Below, piece after piece: positions 1-8,839 of a DNA stretch of 44,566 nucleotides. The notes under the pieces are model-generated. The model saw only the letters and a list, made by a program, of their open reading frames with translations. It had not been told where the DNA came from and ran no database searches. The position numbers and the translations under genes were made by a program. Location of the stretch: assembly GCF_000264055.1 (NCBI RefSeq), contig NZ_AJXL01000021.1:1-44566 (forward strand), written 5' to 3'. Positions within the stretch are counted from its first letter, which is position 1. The number at the start of each line of letters is the position of its first letter. The stretch is from Flavobacterium sp. ACAM 123 (GTDB lineage Bacteria; Bacteroidota; Bacteroidia; Flavobacteriales; Flavobacteriaceae).

Positions 1-2
1 AA

Positions 3-65
3 GTTTTTTATTTTGGCTTATTTATAGGTGCGGCACTTGGTGTTATTGCGTATTGGTATGATTAA
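3..65 (+). CDS. C-terminal end of a membrane protein (partial)
   Basis: The reading frame starting at base 3 is open from the window edge to a TAA at 63-65. It encodes about 20 hydrophobic residues ending in AYWYD, as expected for the last membrane segment of a protein whose body lies outside the window. Too little is present to name a family. The other two frames also reach stops quickly, so the frame choice rests only on its hydrophobic, membrane-like composition. Confidence 0.35.
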   Translation, partial: VFYFGLFIGAALGVIAYWYD

Positions 66-83
66 GATCTGTAGATAATTTAA

Positions 84-200
84 TTTTTAAAATTTTTATG
101 CCCTTATATTATCTTATTAATCAGTTTAATAATTGGTGCAGCAGCATTTTTTTTACTTCCTAATTTACAAAATCGGCAAAACTTAATATTAAAGAAATGA
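84..200 (+). pseudogene. Possible decayed small membrane protein
   Basis: The frame from 84 to the TGA at 198-200 encodes a strongly hydrophobic segment (ILLISLIIGAAAFFLLPN) followed by a polar basic tail, but it has no ATG. An ATG at 98-100 lies one base out of frame, so a single indel would join a start codon to this segment. It may be the N-terminal fragment of a frameshifted transporter. No family can be assigned and it could be chance. The rest of the gap to about 326 shows nothing recognisable. Confidence 0.25.
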
Positions 201-326
201 AATTAAAAATATATATTTAATAGTTTGTATAAGTATAGCAGCTTTAATAATAAAATCATAGTGGAAAAGATAGTGCCGCGCGAGAAAAAGAAATCTTGAA
301 ACCACGATTAAATCTTTTAAATAACA

Positions 327-354
327 AATAAAGGAAGCTCGAGCTTCCTTTATT
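327..354. terminator. Bidirectional hairpin terminator after aspartate kinase
   Basis: A perfect inverted repeat (AATAAAGGAAGC-TCGA-GCTTCCTTTATT) is flanked by T-rich sequence on both strands. It lies about 20 bp downstream of the minus-strand aspartate kinase stop codon. Confidence 0.75.
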
Positions 355-373
355 GTTTTTAGAGTATTATACC

Positions 374-1627
374 TTACTCGCTGGTCACAATTTGCATCGT
401 TTCTGTACTGATCTGTTTTAAAACTACCTTTTTACCATTTTCTACTGTTTGGGCAGCGGAGTCATTAAAGTGTCTAATCGTATATAAAGTTACATTTGGT
501 GTGAAATCTACTTTGAATTTTTTTGATAAAATAGCATTTAACTCGTTGAAATTGTCAAATTTATCTTCGACACATACCGAGAAGCTAATAGCGGTATTTT
601 GAATTAAATTTACTTTCAATTTAAATTCATGGAATAAAGAAAATATTTCACTGATGTTCTCTTCCATAATAAAGGAGAAATCTATGGAGGATAGCGAAAT
701 TAATAATTGGTTTCTTTTAACGATAAAGCAAGGTAAATAAGGCTCGAGATTTACTCCTCTTGATACACTTGTTCCTTTTAATAAGGGGTTGATAAAGGAT
801 TTTACATACAAGGGTATTTCCTTTCTTTGTAAAGGCTGCAAAGTTTTTGGGTGGATAACCGTTGCGCCGTAAAAGGCTAATTCAATGGCTTCACGGTACG
901 AAATCTGATTCAATAAACTGGCATTCTCAAAATAGCGGGGATCAGCATTCATAACACCCGGAACATCTTTCCAGATGGTGACGCTCTCAGCATTCAAACA
1001 ATACGCAAAAATGGCAGCCGTATAATCAGAACCTTCACGCCCTAATGTTGTGGTGAAATTATTTTCATTAGAACCCAAGAACCCTTGGGTAATGTTTAAT
1101 GTTTTTCTTTTAACATTTTTCGAAATATTCTTATGGGTAAGATCCCAGTCCACTGTGGCATCTCTGTAATTAGAATCTGTTTTTATGAAGTTTCTAACAT
1201 CAATCCATTGGGTGTTTATACCCATATGATTCATGAAATGGGCAAGAATAGTGGTCGATATCAACTCGCCATAGCTTACGACTTGATCATAAACAAAATC
1301 GTAGTTTGGGGATTTGTTGTGTGCTAAAAAATAGTCGAGATCATTAAACTGTGTTTTCACAGCAGTGAAAACAGAATGGGTATCATCCTCAAACAAATCT
1401 AATAGAATATGGTTGTGGTATTTTTTTACTTCTTGAACAGAGGATTGTAATGATGAAGACTTGTCGAAATAATCTTTTATAACGACTTCAAGAGCGTTTG
1501 TGGTTTTCCCCATTGCAGAGACAACTAATAAAACATCCTCATAACCTACTCGTTGTAAAACATTATAAACGTTTTTGATTCCCTCAGCATCTTTTACAGA
1601 TGCACCTCCAAATTTGAATACTCTCAT
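374..1627 (-). CDS. Aspartate kinase
   Basis: Monofunctional aspartokinase of 417 residues. It phosphorylates aspartate as the first step towards lysine, threonine, methionine and isoleucine. The kinase fold opens with the phosphate-binding motif KFGGASV at residues 5-11 (the family usually has KFGGTSV). The substrate/ATP motif TTLGREGSDYTA lies near residues 193-204, followed by the WKDVPGVM segment. The region after about residue 290 corresponds to the ACT regulatory part. No homoserine dehydrogenase domain follows, unlike the ThrA-type fusion. The GNAT gene lies 55 bp upstream on the same strand and is probably cotranscribed. A hairpin terminator follows the stop. The family call is secure; which end product inhibits it cannot be read from the sequence. 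Confidence 0.93.
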   Translation of the reverse strand: MRVFKFGGASVKDAEGIKNVYNVLQRVGYEDVLLVVSAMGKTTNALEVVIKDYFDKSSSLQSSVQEVKKYHNHILLDLFEDDTHSVFTAVKTQFNDLDYFLAHNKSPNYDFVYDQVVSYGELISTTILAHFMNHMGINTQWIDVRNFIKTDSNYRDATVDWDLTHKNISKNVKRKTLNITQGFLGSNENNFTTTLGREGSDYTAAIFAYCLNAESVTIWKDVPGVMNADPRYFENASLLNQISYREAIELAFYGATVIHPKTLQPLQRKEIPLYVKSFINPLLKGTSVSRGVNLEPYLPCFIVKRNQLLISLSSIDFSFIMEENISEIFSLFHEFKLKVNLIQNTAISFSVCVEDKFDNFNELNAILSKKFKVDFTPNVTLYTIRHFNDSAAQTVENGKKVVLKQISTETMQIVTSE

Positions 1628-1682
1628 AATAATAAAAATTCCAATTTTTTAAATTCTAAATTCCAGCGGTGTAAATGGAACT

Positions 1683-2165
1683 TTATTTCTTTAGCTTGTT
1701 TTCAGCAAATTGATTGACTCCTTCTTCGTCCATTTGTACCACATACCAATCTCTAAGTACTTTGGCCCCGGACTTTTCATAAAAATCAATTGCCGGAGTA
1801 TTCCAGTCTAGAACATTCCATTCCACTCTGCGTACTTGATCTTTTTTACCTTGTTTGATAATTTCTGAATACAAGGCATAACCAGCTCCTGTGCCGCGCA
1901 TTTTTTCTTTGACCACTAAGTCTTCTAAATGTATTGTTTTACCTTTCCAGGTAGAGTAACGATAATAGTATAAAGCAATTCCAATAATTTCCGATTCTAC
2001 TTCAGCGACAAACACATGAAATAGAGGAGTAGGGCCAAAGCCATCGCGAATTAAATCATCAACATTTATTAATACGGCATCTGGTTCCTTTTCGAAATTG
2101 GCTAATTCTTGAATTAATTCGAGAACAGCGGTCATATCTTCGGGGGTTCCTTTTCTAATAATCAT
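1683..2165 (-). CDS. GNAT family N-acetyltransferase
   Basis: This is a single-domain GCN5-related acetyltransferase of 160 residues, the usual size for the fold. The acetyl-CoA pyrophosphate-binding motif A is visible as LVVKEKMRGTGAGYALY, with RGTGAG as the R-x-x-G-x-G/A loop. The segment WNTPAIDFYEKSGA is the conserved motif B region. These enzymes transfer acetyl from acetyl-CoA to an amine; the sequence resembles small-molecule (diamine/spermidine-type) GNATs, but the substrate cannot be assigned. It lies directly upstream of aspartate kinase. A TATATTTG -7 box sits about 70 bp before the ATG. Confidence 0.88.
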   Translation of the reverse strand: MIIRKGTPEDMTAVLELIQELANFEKEPDAVLINVDDLIRDGFGPTPLFHVFVAEVESEIIGIALYYYRYSTWKGKTIHLEDLVVKEKMRGTGAGYALYSEIIKQGKKDQVRRVEWNVLDWNTPAIDFYEKSGAKVLRDWYVVQMDEEGVNQFAENKLKK

Positions 2166-2235
2166 AAATTCGTGTTTTAAAGGTCAAAAAATTAAATTAA
2201 AGTTTTTTAGACTCGTAATTTAGGTATTATATCAG

Positions 2236-2243
2236 CAAATATA
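2236..2243 (-). promoter_or_regulatory. Bacteroidota -7 promoter element upstream of GNAT gene
   Basis: TATATTTG on the minus strand matches the Bacteroidota sigma-A -7 consensus TAnnTTTG exactly. It lies upstream of the GNAT-aspartate kinase pair. No good -33 TTG is present at the 19-21 bp spacing. Confidence 0.5.
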
Positions 2244-2333
2244 CAATAGTGACAAACTAAGTAAATTTTATTCAATTCATTTTCACAAAAAAAGCGATAT
2301 TTGTGACTTCAAATTAACTACAACGATGTCGTA

Positions 2334-3353
2334 ATGAAAGAACGCAACAAAACCCTAGGGGAATTTATTATTGAAAACCAAAATGCTTTTCAATATTCGT
2401 CAGGAGAATTATCCCGAATCATCAACTCTATTCGATTAGCAGCCAAGGTGGTCAATTATAAAGTAAATAAAGCGGGTCTTGTTGATATAATAGGTGATGC
2501 CGGGATACAAAATATTCAAGGGGAAGACCAGCAAAAATTAGATGTCTATGCCAATGAAGCTTTTATTCAAACATTAATAAACCGTGAAATTGTATGTGGG
2601 ATAGCCTCTGAAGAAAATGACGACTTTATTACTGTTGAAGGGAGCGACAATAGTCACAATAATAAATATGTTGTGTTAATGGATCCACTTGATGGGTCAT
2701 CTAATATAGATGTGAACGTTTCGTTAGGGACTATTTTTTCTGTTTATAGAAGAATAACTCCACTTGGAACTCCCGTGACTATAGATGATTTCTTACAGCC
2801 TGGAACAAGTCAAGTTGCTGCAGGGTATGTAATTTATGGGACCTCCACTATGATCGTTTACACAACTGGTCATGGCGTGAATGGCTTTACGTTAAATCCT
2901 GCAATTGGAACTTTTTACTTATCACACCCTAATATGAAGTTTTCTGAAGATGGGAATATTTACTCCATCAATGAAGGTAACTATGTGCACTTTCCACAAG
3001 GGGTTAAAGATTACATTAAATATTGCCAATCAGAAGAAGAGGACAGGCCCTATACTTCCCGTTACATAGGAAGTCTGGTTTCTGATCTCCATAGAAATAT
3101 GATTAAAGGCGGAATTTACATTTACCCAACAAGTACTAAAGCGCCAAAGGGCAAACTACGTTTGTTGTATGAATGCAATCCAATGGCTTTTATTGTAGAG
3201 CAGGCAGGTGGAAAAGCATCAGATGGATTTGGACGAATAATGGAAATTCAACCAACTGAATTGCACGAACGGGTACCATTTTTCTGTGGTAGTTACAATA
3301 TGGTTTTAAAAGCAGAAGACTTTATGGACAAAGCAAAACTAAGCAAATACTAA
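2334..3353 (+). CDS. fbp: Class I fructose-1,6-bisphosphatase
   Basis: Cytosolic gluconeogenic enzyme of 339 residues that hydrolyses fructose 1,6-bisphosphate to fructose 6-phosphate. The class I metal-binding signature [18 protein letters not shown] is at residues 116-133, with the upstream acidic pair SEEND near residue 92-96. The C-terminal substrate loop reads [16 protein letters not shown], followed by [10 protein letters not shown], as in FBPase class I. Length is normal. It stands alone, divergent from the GNAT gene and ending in a strong terminator. No regulatory insertion is evident. Confidence 0.96.
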   Translation: MKERNKTLGEFIIENQNAFQYSSGELSRIINSIRLAAKVVNYKVNKAGLVDIIGDAGIQNIQGEDQQKLDVYANEAFIQTLINREIVCGIASEENDDFITVEGSDNSHNNKYVVLMDPLDGSSNIDVNVSLGTIFSVYRRITPLGTPVTIDDFLQPGTSQVAAGYVIYGTSTMIVYTTGHGVNGFTLNPAIGTFYLSHPNMKFSEDGNIYSINEGNYVHFPQGVKDYIKYCQSEEEDRPYTSRYIGSLVSDLHRNMIKGGIYIYPTSTKAPKGKLRLLYECNPMAFIVEQAGGKASDGFGRIMEIQPTELHERVPFFCGSYNMVLKAEDFMDKAKLSKY

Positions 3354-3355
3354 AG

Positions 3356-3395
3356 AAATAAAAAGAGCCCTAAATTTTTAGGGCTCTTTTTATTT
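3356..3395. terminator. Strong hairpin terminator after fbp
   Basis: A perfect stem of about 19 bp (core AAAAAGAGCCCTAAA / TTTAGGGCTCTTTTT) with a TT loop ends in a T-run. It begins just after the fbp stop and also serves the converging TerB-like gene. Confidence 0.9.
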
Positions 3396-3430
3396 ATGGT
3401 AATATTATGTGTTTTCTAGGATGTTAAAAT

Positions 3431-3859
3431 TTATAGATGTTTTGCCATTTCAGAAACGAAATCATCAATATCTGTTTTGTTATCAACTAATAAAAGTGCT
3501 TCAGCGACAACTACGTCTACATTTTGTAGCGTGAAACCTATTCCTAGACACAGTTTTTTCAGCATAACTTCTTGGGTGTCACCTAAAAGGTGGTCTACAC
3601 GGACTATTCTGGCTAAATCGTACAAACGCTCTAACCTCATTGAATTTAAATAAGGAGGGTTGATAGGGTACTTTGAAGGGTTTTCTAAAATCTCTTCATA
3701 TTCCGCTGAAGAAATTTCAAGCCTAATGGCTAATTTGTCTAAAAATTCTTTTTCTTCCGGAGCAAAAAAACCGTCTGCTAATGCTAATCTAACTATCGAC
3801 GAAAAGTGACCTTTGTTTCTTTGTTTGAATTCGCTATCAAATAAATCTGAAAATGACAT
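3431..3859 (-). CDS. TerB-like tellurite resistance/co-chaperone-type protein
   Basis: A small, mostly helical 142-residue protein of the TerB/DjlA-N fold. The segment ADGFFAPEEKEFLDKLA near residues 28-44 is the conserved acidic metal-binding helix pair (DGxxxxEE) of this fold. The name reflects homology to tellurite-resistance TerB, but in Bacteroidota such stand-alone proteins have no proven role. No other ter genes are nearby. Its promoter has an exact TATATTTG -7 box. Confidence 0.75.
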   Translation of the reverse strand: MSFSDLFDSEFKQRNKGHFSSIVRLALADGFFAPEEKEFLDKLAIRLEISSAEYEEILENPSKYPINPPYLNSMRLERLYDLARIVRVDHLLGDTQEVMLKKLCLGIGFTLQNVDVVVAEALLLVDNKTDIDDFVSEMAKHL

Positions 3860-3883
3860 AATTAATTTTATTTTTTATTGCTG

Positions 3884-3891
3884 CAAATATA
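3884..3891 (-). promoter_or_regulatory. -7 promoter element upstream of TerB-like gene
   Basis: TATATTTG on the minus strand matches TAnnTTTG exactly and lies about 25 bp before the ATG, in very AT-rich intergenic DNA. No -33 TTG is obvious. Confidence 0.55.
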
Positions 3892-4054
3892 AATTATTTT
3901 TTAAACTAATAAATTATTTTGGTTTTAAATTTTATTTTATAATTATGGCTGTAATTTATTAAAATATAAATGTAGGATTTGGGTCTTCAATTCCATCGTT
4001 TTCAAAATAAATCGTAAGTTTACACTCCCTTTATCAACTATAATCATAGGAGCT

Positions 4055-4647
4055 ATGTCAGAATTTTTGATTTATTTTCAAATAGGATTAAAGCACGTTT
4101 TAGATATTCGTGCTTACGATCATGTTTTGTTTCTGATTGCGCTGGTTGTGCCCTTTTCTTTTAAAGATTGGAAACGAATCATACTTTTAATCACGCTTTT
4201 TACGATAGGTCATACAATGGCTTTAGTGCTTTCTGTATTCGGGATTATTGCCGTTAAAGTAAATGTAGTCGAATTGTTAATCCCAATTACCATATTGATT
4301 ACTGCCTTCTTTAATTTGTTTACCGCTGGTAAGTCAAATAAAAAAGAAAGTATAAATTTAATTTTTTTGTTACTCTTTTCTTTGGTATTGTACACGGATT
4401 AGGATTTTCGAATTATTTTAAGGCGATCCTTGGCGGAAGCGCTACTTCAAAGATATTGCCTTTAGCAGAATTTGCGGTAGGAATTGAAGCAGCACAAATT
4501 ATTGTGGTTTTTATAGTCTTGATTATATCGTATATTGTACAAACTGTTTTTAGATTTTCTAAAAGGGATTGGACTTTGGTGATGTCCGCATTTATAATAG
4601 GGGTAGTATTACCGATGATAATCGAAAATGAAATTTGGACGAGATAA
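4055..4647 (+). pseudogene. HupE/UreJ-family membrane protein, frameshifted
   Basis: The first frame (4055-4402) encodes an N-terminus typical of the HupE/UreJ 2 family: GLKHVLDIRAYDHVLF with the conserved histidine and aspartate, then several membrane helices, ending prematurely in VLYTD. The -1 frame carries on with FFGIVHGLGFSNYF, the family's FGxxHGLGF helix, and runs to a TAA at 4645-4647. Restoring one T near 4376-4379, or a -1 slip on the T-run at 4362-4368, would give an intact protein of about 197 residues, the normal family length. The family is linked to nickel/cobalt import or to general membrane functions; no hydrogenase or urease is nearby. It is either a broken gene, a sequencing error or a rare frameshifting gene. 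Confidence 0.8.
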
Positions 4648-4648
4648 A

Positions 4649-5080
4649 ATGGAAGCAAAAAAATTAAATAGATACGACAAGGCTTATCTTAGGATTGCTA
4701 CTGAATGGGGTAGTTTGTCTTATTGTAAACGAAAGCAAGTAGGGGCAATCATCGTTCGTGATCGCATGATAATCTCAGACGGATATAATGGAACGCCAAG
4801 CGGTTTTGAAAACTGCTGTGAGGATGATGAAGGCCTGACACGATGGGATGTTTTACACGCGGAAGCAAATGCTATCCTAAAAGTAGCACGATCCACGCAG
4901 TCTTGTGAAGGATCCACGCTGTACATAACGCTTTCGCCCTGTAAAGAGTGCAGTAAGTTGATACATCAATCCGGAATAAAAAGAGTGGTGTATCACAAAG
5001 GATACCGTGATGATTCTGGGATTCAGTTTTTAATAAAAGCTGGTGTGATTGTTGATCATATTTCAATATTAGAAGAATAG
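4649..5080 (+). CDS. dCMP deaminase family protein (ComEB-like)
   Basis: Zinc-dependent deoxycytidylate deaminase of 143 residues, which makes dUMP for dTMP synthesis. The zinc motif HAEANAI places the ligand His70 and catalytic Glu72, and PCKECSKLI supplies Cys98 and Cys101. The segment GYNGTPSGFENC is typical of dCMP deaminases rather than cytidine deaminases. An ATG at 4628 would add seven residues, but the start at 4649 (MEAKKLNRYDK) matches the family and begins directly after the HupE-like stop. The S41 peptidase gene begins immediately after this gene's stop, so they form an operon. Confidence 0.9.
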   Translation: MEAKKLNRYDKAYLRIATEWGSLSYCKRKQVGAIIVRDRMIISDGYNGTPSGFENCCEDDEGLTRWDVLHAEANAILKVARSTQSCEGSTLYITLSPCKECSKLIHQSGIKRVVYHKGYRDDSGIQFLIKAGVIVDHISILEE

Positions 5081-6649
5081 ATGAAAACTAACGTTAAATA
5101 CCTACCCATCCTTATTGGTGCAACTCTTGCGCTAGGAATCCTGATTGGCGGGTGGTTAAATGCTGTCAACGGAAATCATTTTTTGGTAGAAAACAGTTCT
5201 AAAACTAAAATTAATAAGCTGATTGACTTTATAGACAATGAATATGTCGATAACATAAACACAGATTCTATTGTAAATATTACAGTTGACAATATTCTAA
5301 GTCATCTCGATCCGCATTCTGTCTATATTTCTCCAAGTGAACAAATCCAGGTTGCCGAGAGCATGAAAGGCGACTTTGTGGGGATTGGTGTTAATTTTTA
5401 TATGTACAAAGATTCTGTGGCAATTATCAGACCTATTGAGAATGGTCCTTCGGCTAAAGCAGGAATACAGGCAGGGGATAGAATTTTATATGCCGATAAA
5501 ACAAAATTGTTTGGACGTAAATTACCCAGTGACAGTCTTTTTTCGAAATTGAAAGGAGAACAAGGTTCTGTGGTGGAGCTTACTATTTATAGAAAATCTG
5601 CTGATAAGAAAATAAAACTCAAAATAAAGCGAGGGGTTATTCCTTTAAAAAGTGTCGATGTGGCAGTACTTTTAAATGATAGTACCGGCTACATAAAAAT
5701 CAACCGTTTTGCAGAAACCACCTTTGAAGAATTCACAAACGGGTTGTCCAAATTAAAAAAGGAAGGAGCAAGAGCACTTGTAATTGATCTACGAGATAAT
5801 GGAGGCGGCTATATGGAAGAGGCAATCGACATTGCTGATGAATTATTAAAAGACAAGCAATTAATTGTTTTTACCAAAAATAAAAAAGGTAAAATACAAA
5901 AAACATTTGCGACTAAAAAAGGCGCTTTTGAAACGGGAAAGGTATTTGTACTGCTAAGTGAAAACAGTGCTTCGGCGAGTGAAATTCTGGCAGGGGCGAT
6001 TCAAGATAATGATAGGGGGACCATTGTAGGTCGTCGTTCTTTCGGGAAAGGGCTGGTACAACGTGAAATGGATTTTGACGATGGTTCTGCGGTTCGATTA
6101 ACTGTCGCGAGATATTACACTCCCACAGGGCGTTCAATACAAAAGCCCTACATCAAAGGGAATGAAGAATATTTTAATGAGTCGGAAAAGCGTTTTGAGA
6201 ACGGTGAATTATACGAAAAAGATAGTATTAAAGTAGCAGACAGTTTAAAATTCAAAACACCGAAAGGGAAAATCGTTTATGGTGGCGGCGGTATTGTTCC
6301 GGATATTTTTGTTCCACTCGAAATAGAGCATGGCAATGAAAATACAGTGTACTTGATGAAGTCTGGAATCGTGGTAAATTTTGTTTTCGAGCAATTGGAC
6401 AAAAGTAGAATTACTTTTAAGGGGTTGTCATTTATACAGTTTAAAGATAAAATGGACACGACCGATGTGTATTTTAACACTTTTCAAAAATTCCTTCTGA
6501 AAAATGGATTAGATATTAATTTATCGAAAAACAAAGCCATAGTGAAGCGTTATCTCGCAGCTGAATTTGCCCGACAATTGTATGGAGAAAGTAAGTATTA
6601 CGAAATTATTTTAAAAGAGGATGCCATGGTTAAGGCAGTTTTTAAATAG
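5081..6649 (+). CDS. S41 family C-terminal processing peptidase
   Basis: A 522-residue CtpA/Prc-type serine protease. An N-terminal signal anchor (ILIGATLALGILIGGW, residues 10-25) directs it to the envelope. A PDZ domain lies about residues 90-175. The catalytic core contains ENSASASEILAG with the nucleophilic Ser near 298 and SFGKGLVQ with the general-base Lys323. About 120 residues follow the protease core, as in other Bacteroidota members. Such enzymes trim or degrade periplasmic proteins recognised by their C-termini. The ATG abuts the stop of the dCMP deaminase gene, indicating translational coupling. The specific substrate is unknown. Confidence 0.92.
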   Translation: MKTNVKYLPILIGATLALGILIGGWLNAVNGNHFLVENSSKTKINKLIDFIDNEYVDNINTDSIVNITVDNILSHLDPHSVYISPSEQIQVAESMKGDFVGIGVNFYMYKDSVAIIRPIENGPSAKAGIQAGDRILYADKTKLFGRKLPSDSLFSKLKGEQGSVVELTIYRKSADKKIKLKIKRGVIPLKSVDVAVLLNDSTGYIKINRFAETTFEEFTNGLSKLKKEGARALVIDLRDNGGGYMEEAIDIADELLKDKQLIVFTKNKKGKIQKTFATKKGAFETGKVFVLLSENSASASEILAGAIQDNDRGTIVGRRSFGKGLVQREMDFDDGSAVRLTVARYYTPTGRSIQKPYIKGNEEYFNESEKRFENGELYEKDSIKVADSLKFKTPKGKIVYGGGGIVPDIFVPLEIEHGNENTVYLMKSGIVVNFVFEQLDKSRITFKGLSFIQFKDKMDTTDVYFNTFQKFLLKNGLDINLSKNKAIVKRYLAAEFARQLYGESKYYEIILKEDAMVKAVFK

Positions 6650-6719
6650 GATATTCAAGCGCATAACAAAAAGCAATTGCGGTTTCTAACCTTGAATACT
6701 GTATTGCAATGTAATACGG

Positions 6720-7490
6720 CTATCTTTTAACTCCTACTTCCTTTTTTAAGTTGTCCCAGTCTTCTCGATAACGAATTAGTTCGTTGTCGATTAAACCTTT
6801 CGATGTGTGCAACAGAAACTCGACATCATCAGAATATAAAGGATCAAAATACGTCAATTTTATCTCAGTGCTGCGTTTTCCAAAATATTTTATAAAATGA
6901 GAGAGGAATGTGTCATCGTCAACAAATACATCTGTTATTACCTTATAGTCCATTGCAATAGGGATTACATCTGCTTTAATCTTTGTAGCCATTGCAAATG
7001 ATCCGTAATTAAAGGCGATTGTAGTGGGTGAAATATCTGTTGTTCCTTCAGGAAAATTGATGACAGAATATCTTTATTAAGCGCTTCTTTAATTTTTTCA
7101 AAGGTGTTTTGTCTGCTTTCAGGATCTTTTCTATCAACAAAAATTACTCCTGAAATTTTACACAAATATCCTATGAGAGGCCATGATTCAACTTCTTTTT
7201 TTCGTACAGGAAAGGTGTGCCGGTGATGCAACGTCACTATGGGGTCAAAATAGGAGCGGTGATTAGCTACAATCAGCCCATGCACTGCCGGGAGGACTTC
7301 CATAAATAGGAAGACGGATGCCAAGCAGATAGTTAAGTATTCTTATTATAAAATCACGAAACAGCAGTGCATTTCGAGAAGTTGTTTCTTTACTCCAAAA
7401 TAAACTGACTAAATAGAAAAGAATAGATAGCAAAGAAATAGAGAAGATAAAAAGGAATAGTCTGGTTAATCCTATTATTTATGACAACAT
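6720..7490 (-). pseudogene. PlsC-like 1-acylglycerol-3-phosphate acyltransferase, broken
   Basis: Three reading-frame pieces together resemble a PlsC/LPLAT acyltransferase. The N-terminal membrane part ends in LNYLLGIRLPIYGSPP in one frame. The catalytic block I, VANHRSYFDPIV (HX4D-type), and the GVIFVDRKDPESR block are in a second frame. Block III, FPEGTTDISP, and the C-terminus are back in the first frame. The second shift is a single lost base near 7072: adding one G restores KGYSVINFPEGT. The first shift lies about 7265-7290. An ATG at 7490 is followed after two codons by a TAA. All catalytic motifs survive, so the loss looks recent or reflects sequence errors. The intact enzyme would make phosphatidic acid at the membrane. 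Confidence 0.82.
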
Positions 7491-7546
7491 AATTTGTTTT
7501 ATAAAAAAGATAAAATTACCATTATTTCCGCATAATTAAGTGAGCC

Positions 7547-8152
7547 TTATCTAATACTATCGTGAATGTGGGTCTGAACACCGTTATTCCAAAGAGTAAG
7601 TATATCTGTAGCTACTGCAGCACCACTGCCCGCCGCAATGGAAAGTTGACTTCTCCATCCCGCAAGAGTTCCTGCTACGTAGATGCCCTCAGTCACTTTA
7701 TGATCATTATTGTGCAATTGGATTCTTTGTTTTTCCGGCAATGATTTTTGATGTGGTTCGACAAAAGACATTAACCCATCTATTGAAAAAGTATTTGATG
7801 CGCCAATAGCAACTACGATTATTTTAGATTTATACGTATTTTTATTCGTCGTTATCGTAAAGTCCGGGGATTGCCCTTCAATTCGCAAGATTTTTTCTTT
7901 TGGTATTTGAGTGATACTAGGGTAGAGGTGGGATAAGTGTTCGGTGCTTTGTACTAACAAATCAGAGCCCAATGCTCCTATAGGGATCCCATATGCATTG
8001 TTAAAAACAGCTTCTTGGAGTGAAGATGATTTTTGATGAGTGAAAACTCCAATTTCTTTATCGGTTGCAAAATTTTTATCTTTAGCAGAACCTAAGACAA
8101 GAGCACAAGATATTCCGGAAACCCCTCCGCCAATAATTAGAACGTCAAACAT
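7547..8152 (-). CDS. Single-domain FAD-dependent oxidoreductase, thioredoxin reductase-like
   Basis: A 201-residue flavoprotein with the N-terminal dinucleotide-binding motif IIGGGVSGISCAL (residues 6-18) and a C-terminal FAD motif GIYVAGTLAGW, as in thioredoxin reductases and related pyridine nucleotide-disulfide oxidoreductases. It lacks the inserted NADPH-binding domain and the redox CxxC of a true thioredoxin reductase, so it is about 100 residues shorter. Both ends look intact, suggesting a natural compact family rather than a truncation. It starts 3 bp after the stop of the small membrane protein gene, so the two are an operon. Electron donor and substrate are unknown. Confidence 0.78.
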   Translation of the reverse strand: MFDVLIIGGGVSGISCALVLGSAKDKNFATDKEIGVFTHQKSSSLQEAVFNNAYGIPIGALGSDLLVQSTEHLSHLYPSITQIPKEKILRIEGQSPDFTITTNKNTYKSKIIVVAIGASNTFSIDGLMSFVEPHQKSLPEKQRIQLHNNDHKVTEGIYVAGTLAGWRSQLSIAAGSGAAVATDILTLWNNGVQTHIHDSIR

Positions 8153-8154
8153 AG

Positions 8155-8358
8155 TTATAGATTGTCGTTCATTTTTTCTTCAAGTTTTTTAGACATTCTA
8201 AAAATCAAAAGAATTAAAACAGCGCAAAATGAAGCTCCAATTCCAATAAATGCTACCATGCTGTCTCCCTGAAACGGATGACTAAAATCTAGCAATGTGA
8301 TATTGAAAATAATAAGTCCCAGCGCTAGAAACACTAGTATGTTAGTAAAGATTTTCAT
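8155..8358 (-). CDS. Small membrane protein, two predicted TM segments
   Basis: A 67-residue protein with hydrophobic stretches at residues 4-24 (ILVFLALGLIIFNITLL) and about 35-55 (AFIGIGASFCAVLILLIF), followed by a charged tail (MSKKLEEKMND). I do not recognise a named family. Its stop is 3 bp before the start of the FAD oxidoreductase gene, so the pair is almost certainly cotranscribed and the protein may anchor or serve that enzyme (inference). Confidence 0.7.
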   Translation of the reverse strand: MKIFTNILVFLALGLIIFNITLLDFSHPFQGDSMVAFIGIGASFCAVLILLIFRMSKKLEEKMNDNL

Positions 8359-8809
8359 AATATGGTTTTTTTGCCTGAATTGTAAAAGAGATGTATTAGG
8401 AATATATTAAATTAAAAAATATGTCTTAAAAAATCAGATCAGATTCACAGGCTACATTAGGCAGTAAATTTATAAAAAAAATCAGTAGAGAAACAAACCT
8501 TTAACATTAGTTTTGAATAATTTAACAGCTGTAGAGACAAGGATAACAACAAAAGTCCTACCAATAAACGTCACGCTGTCTTTTCACAACATCCTTATAA
8601 TTTTAGGAAATGGTTTTAGATTACTACGAGGTAAACGGATATTCAAAGCGATGGCAATCCAATTATTTATAGAATTTATTTGAGGTCGTAGGTAGTGTAA
8701 AAAGTAATCCGTATTGTTCTTGGAACTAATGCAATTGGTCTGTTGTTAGCATCGTAAAGGGGGAATTGCCTGAACCGTTTTTGAGGGCGCAAGACAACGG
8801 TGGCTTTTA

Positions 8810-8839
8810 CTGGATAAAACTGGATAAAACTGGATAAAA
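8810..8839. repeat. Decamer direct repeat, nearly three copies
   Basis: TGGATAAAAC occurs twice in direct succession and is followed by a third copy TGGATAAAAA. The repeat sits inside the possible decayed minus-strand frame and probably arose by replication slippage. Confidence 0.75.
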
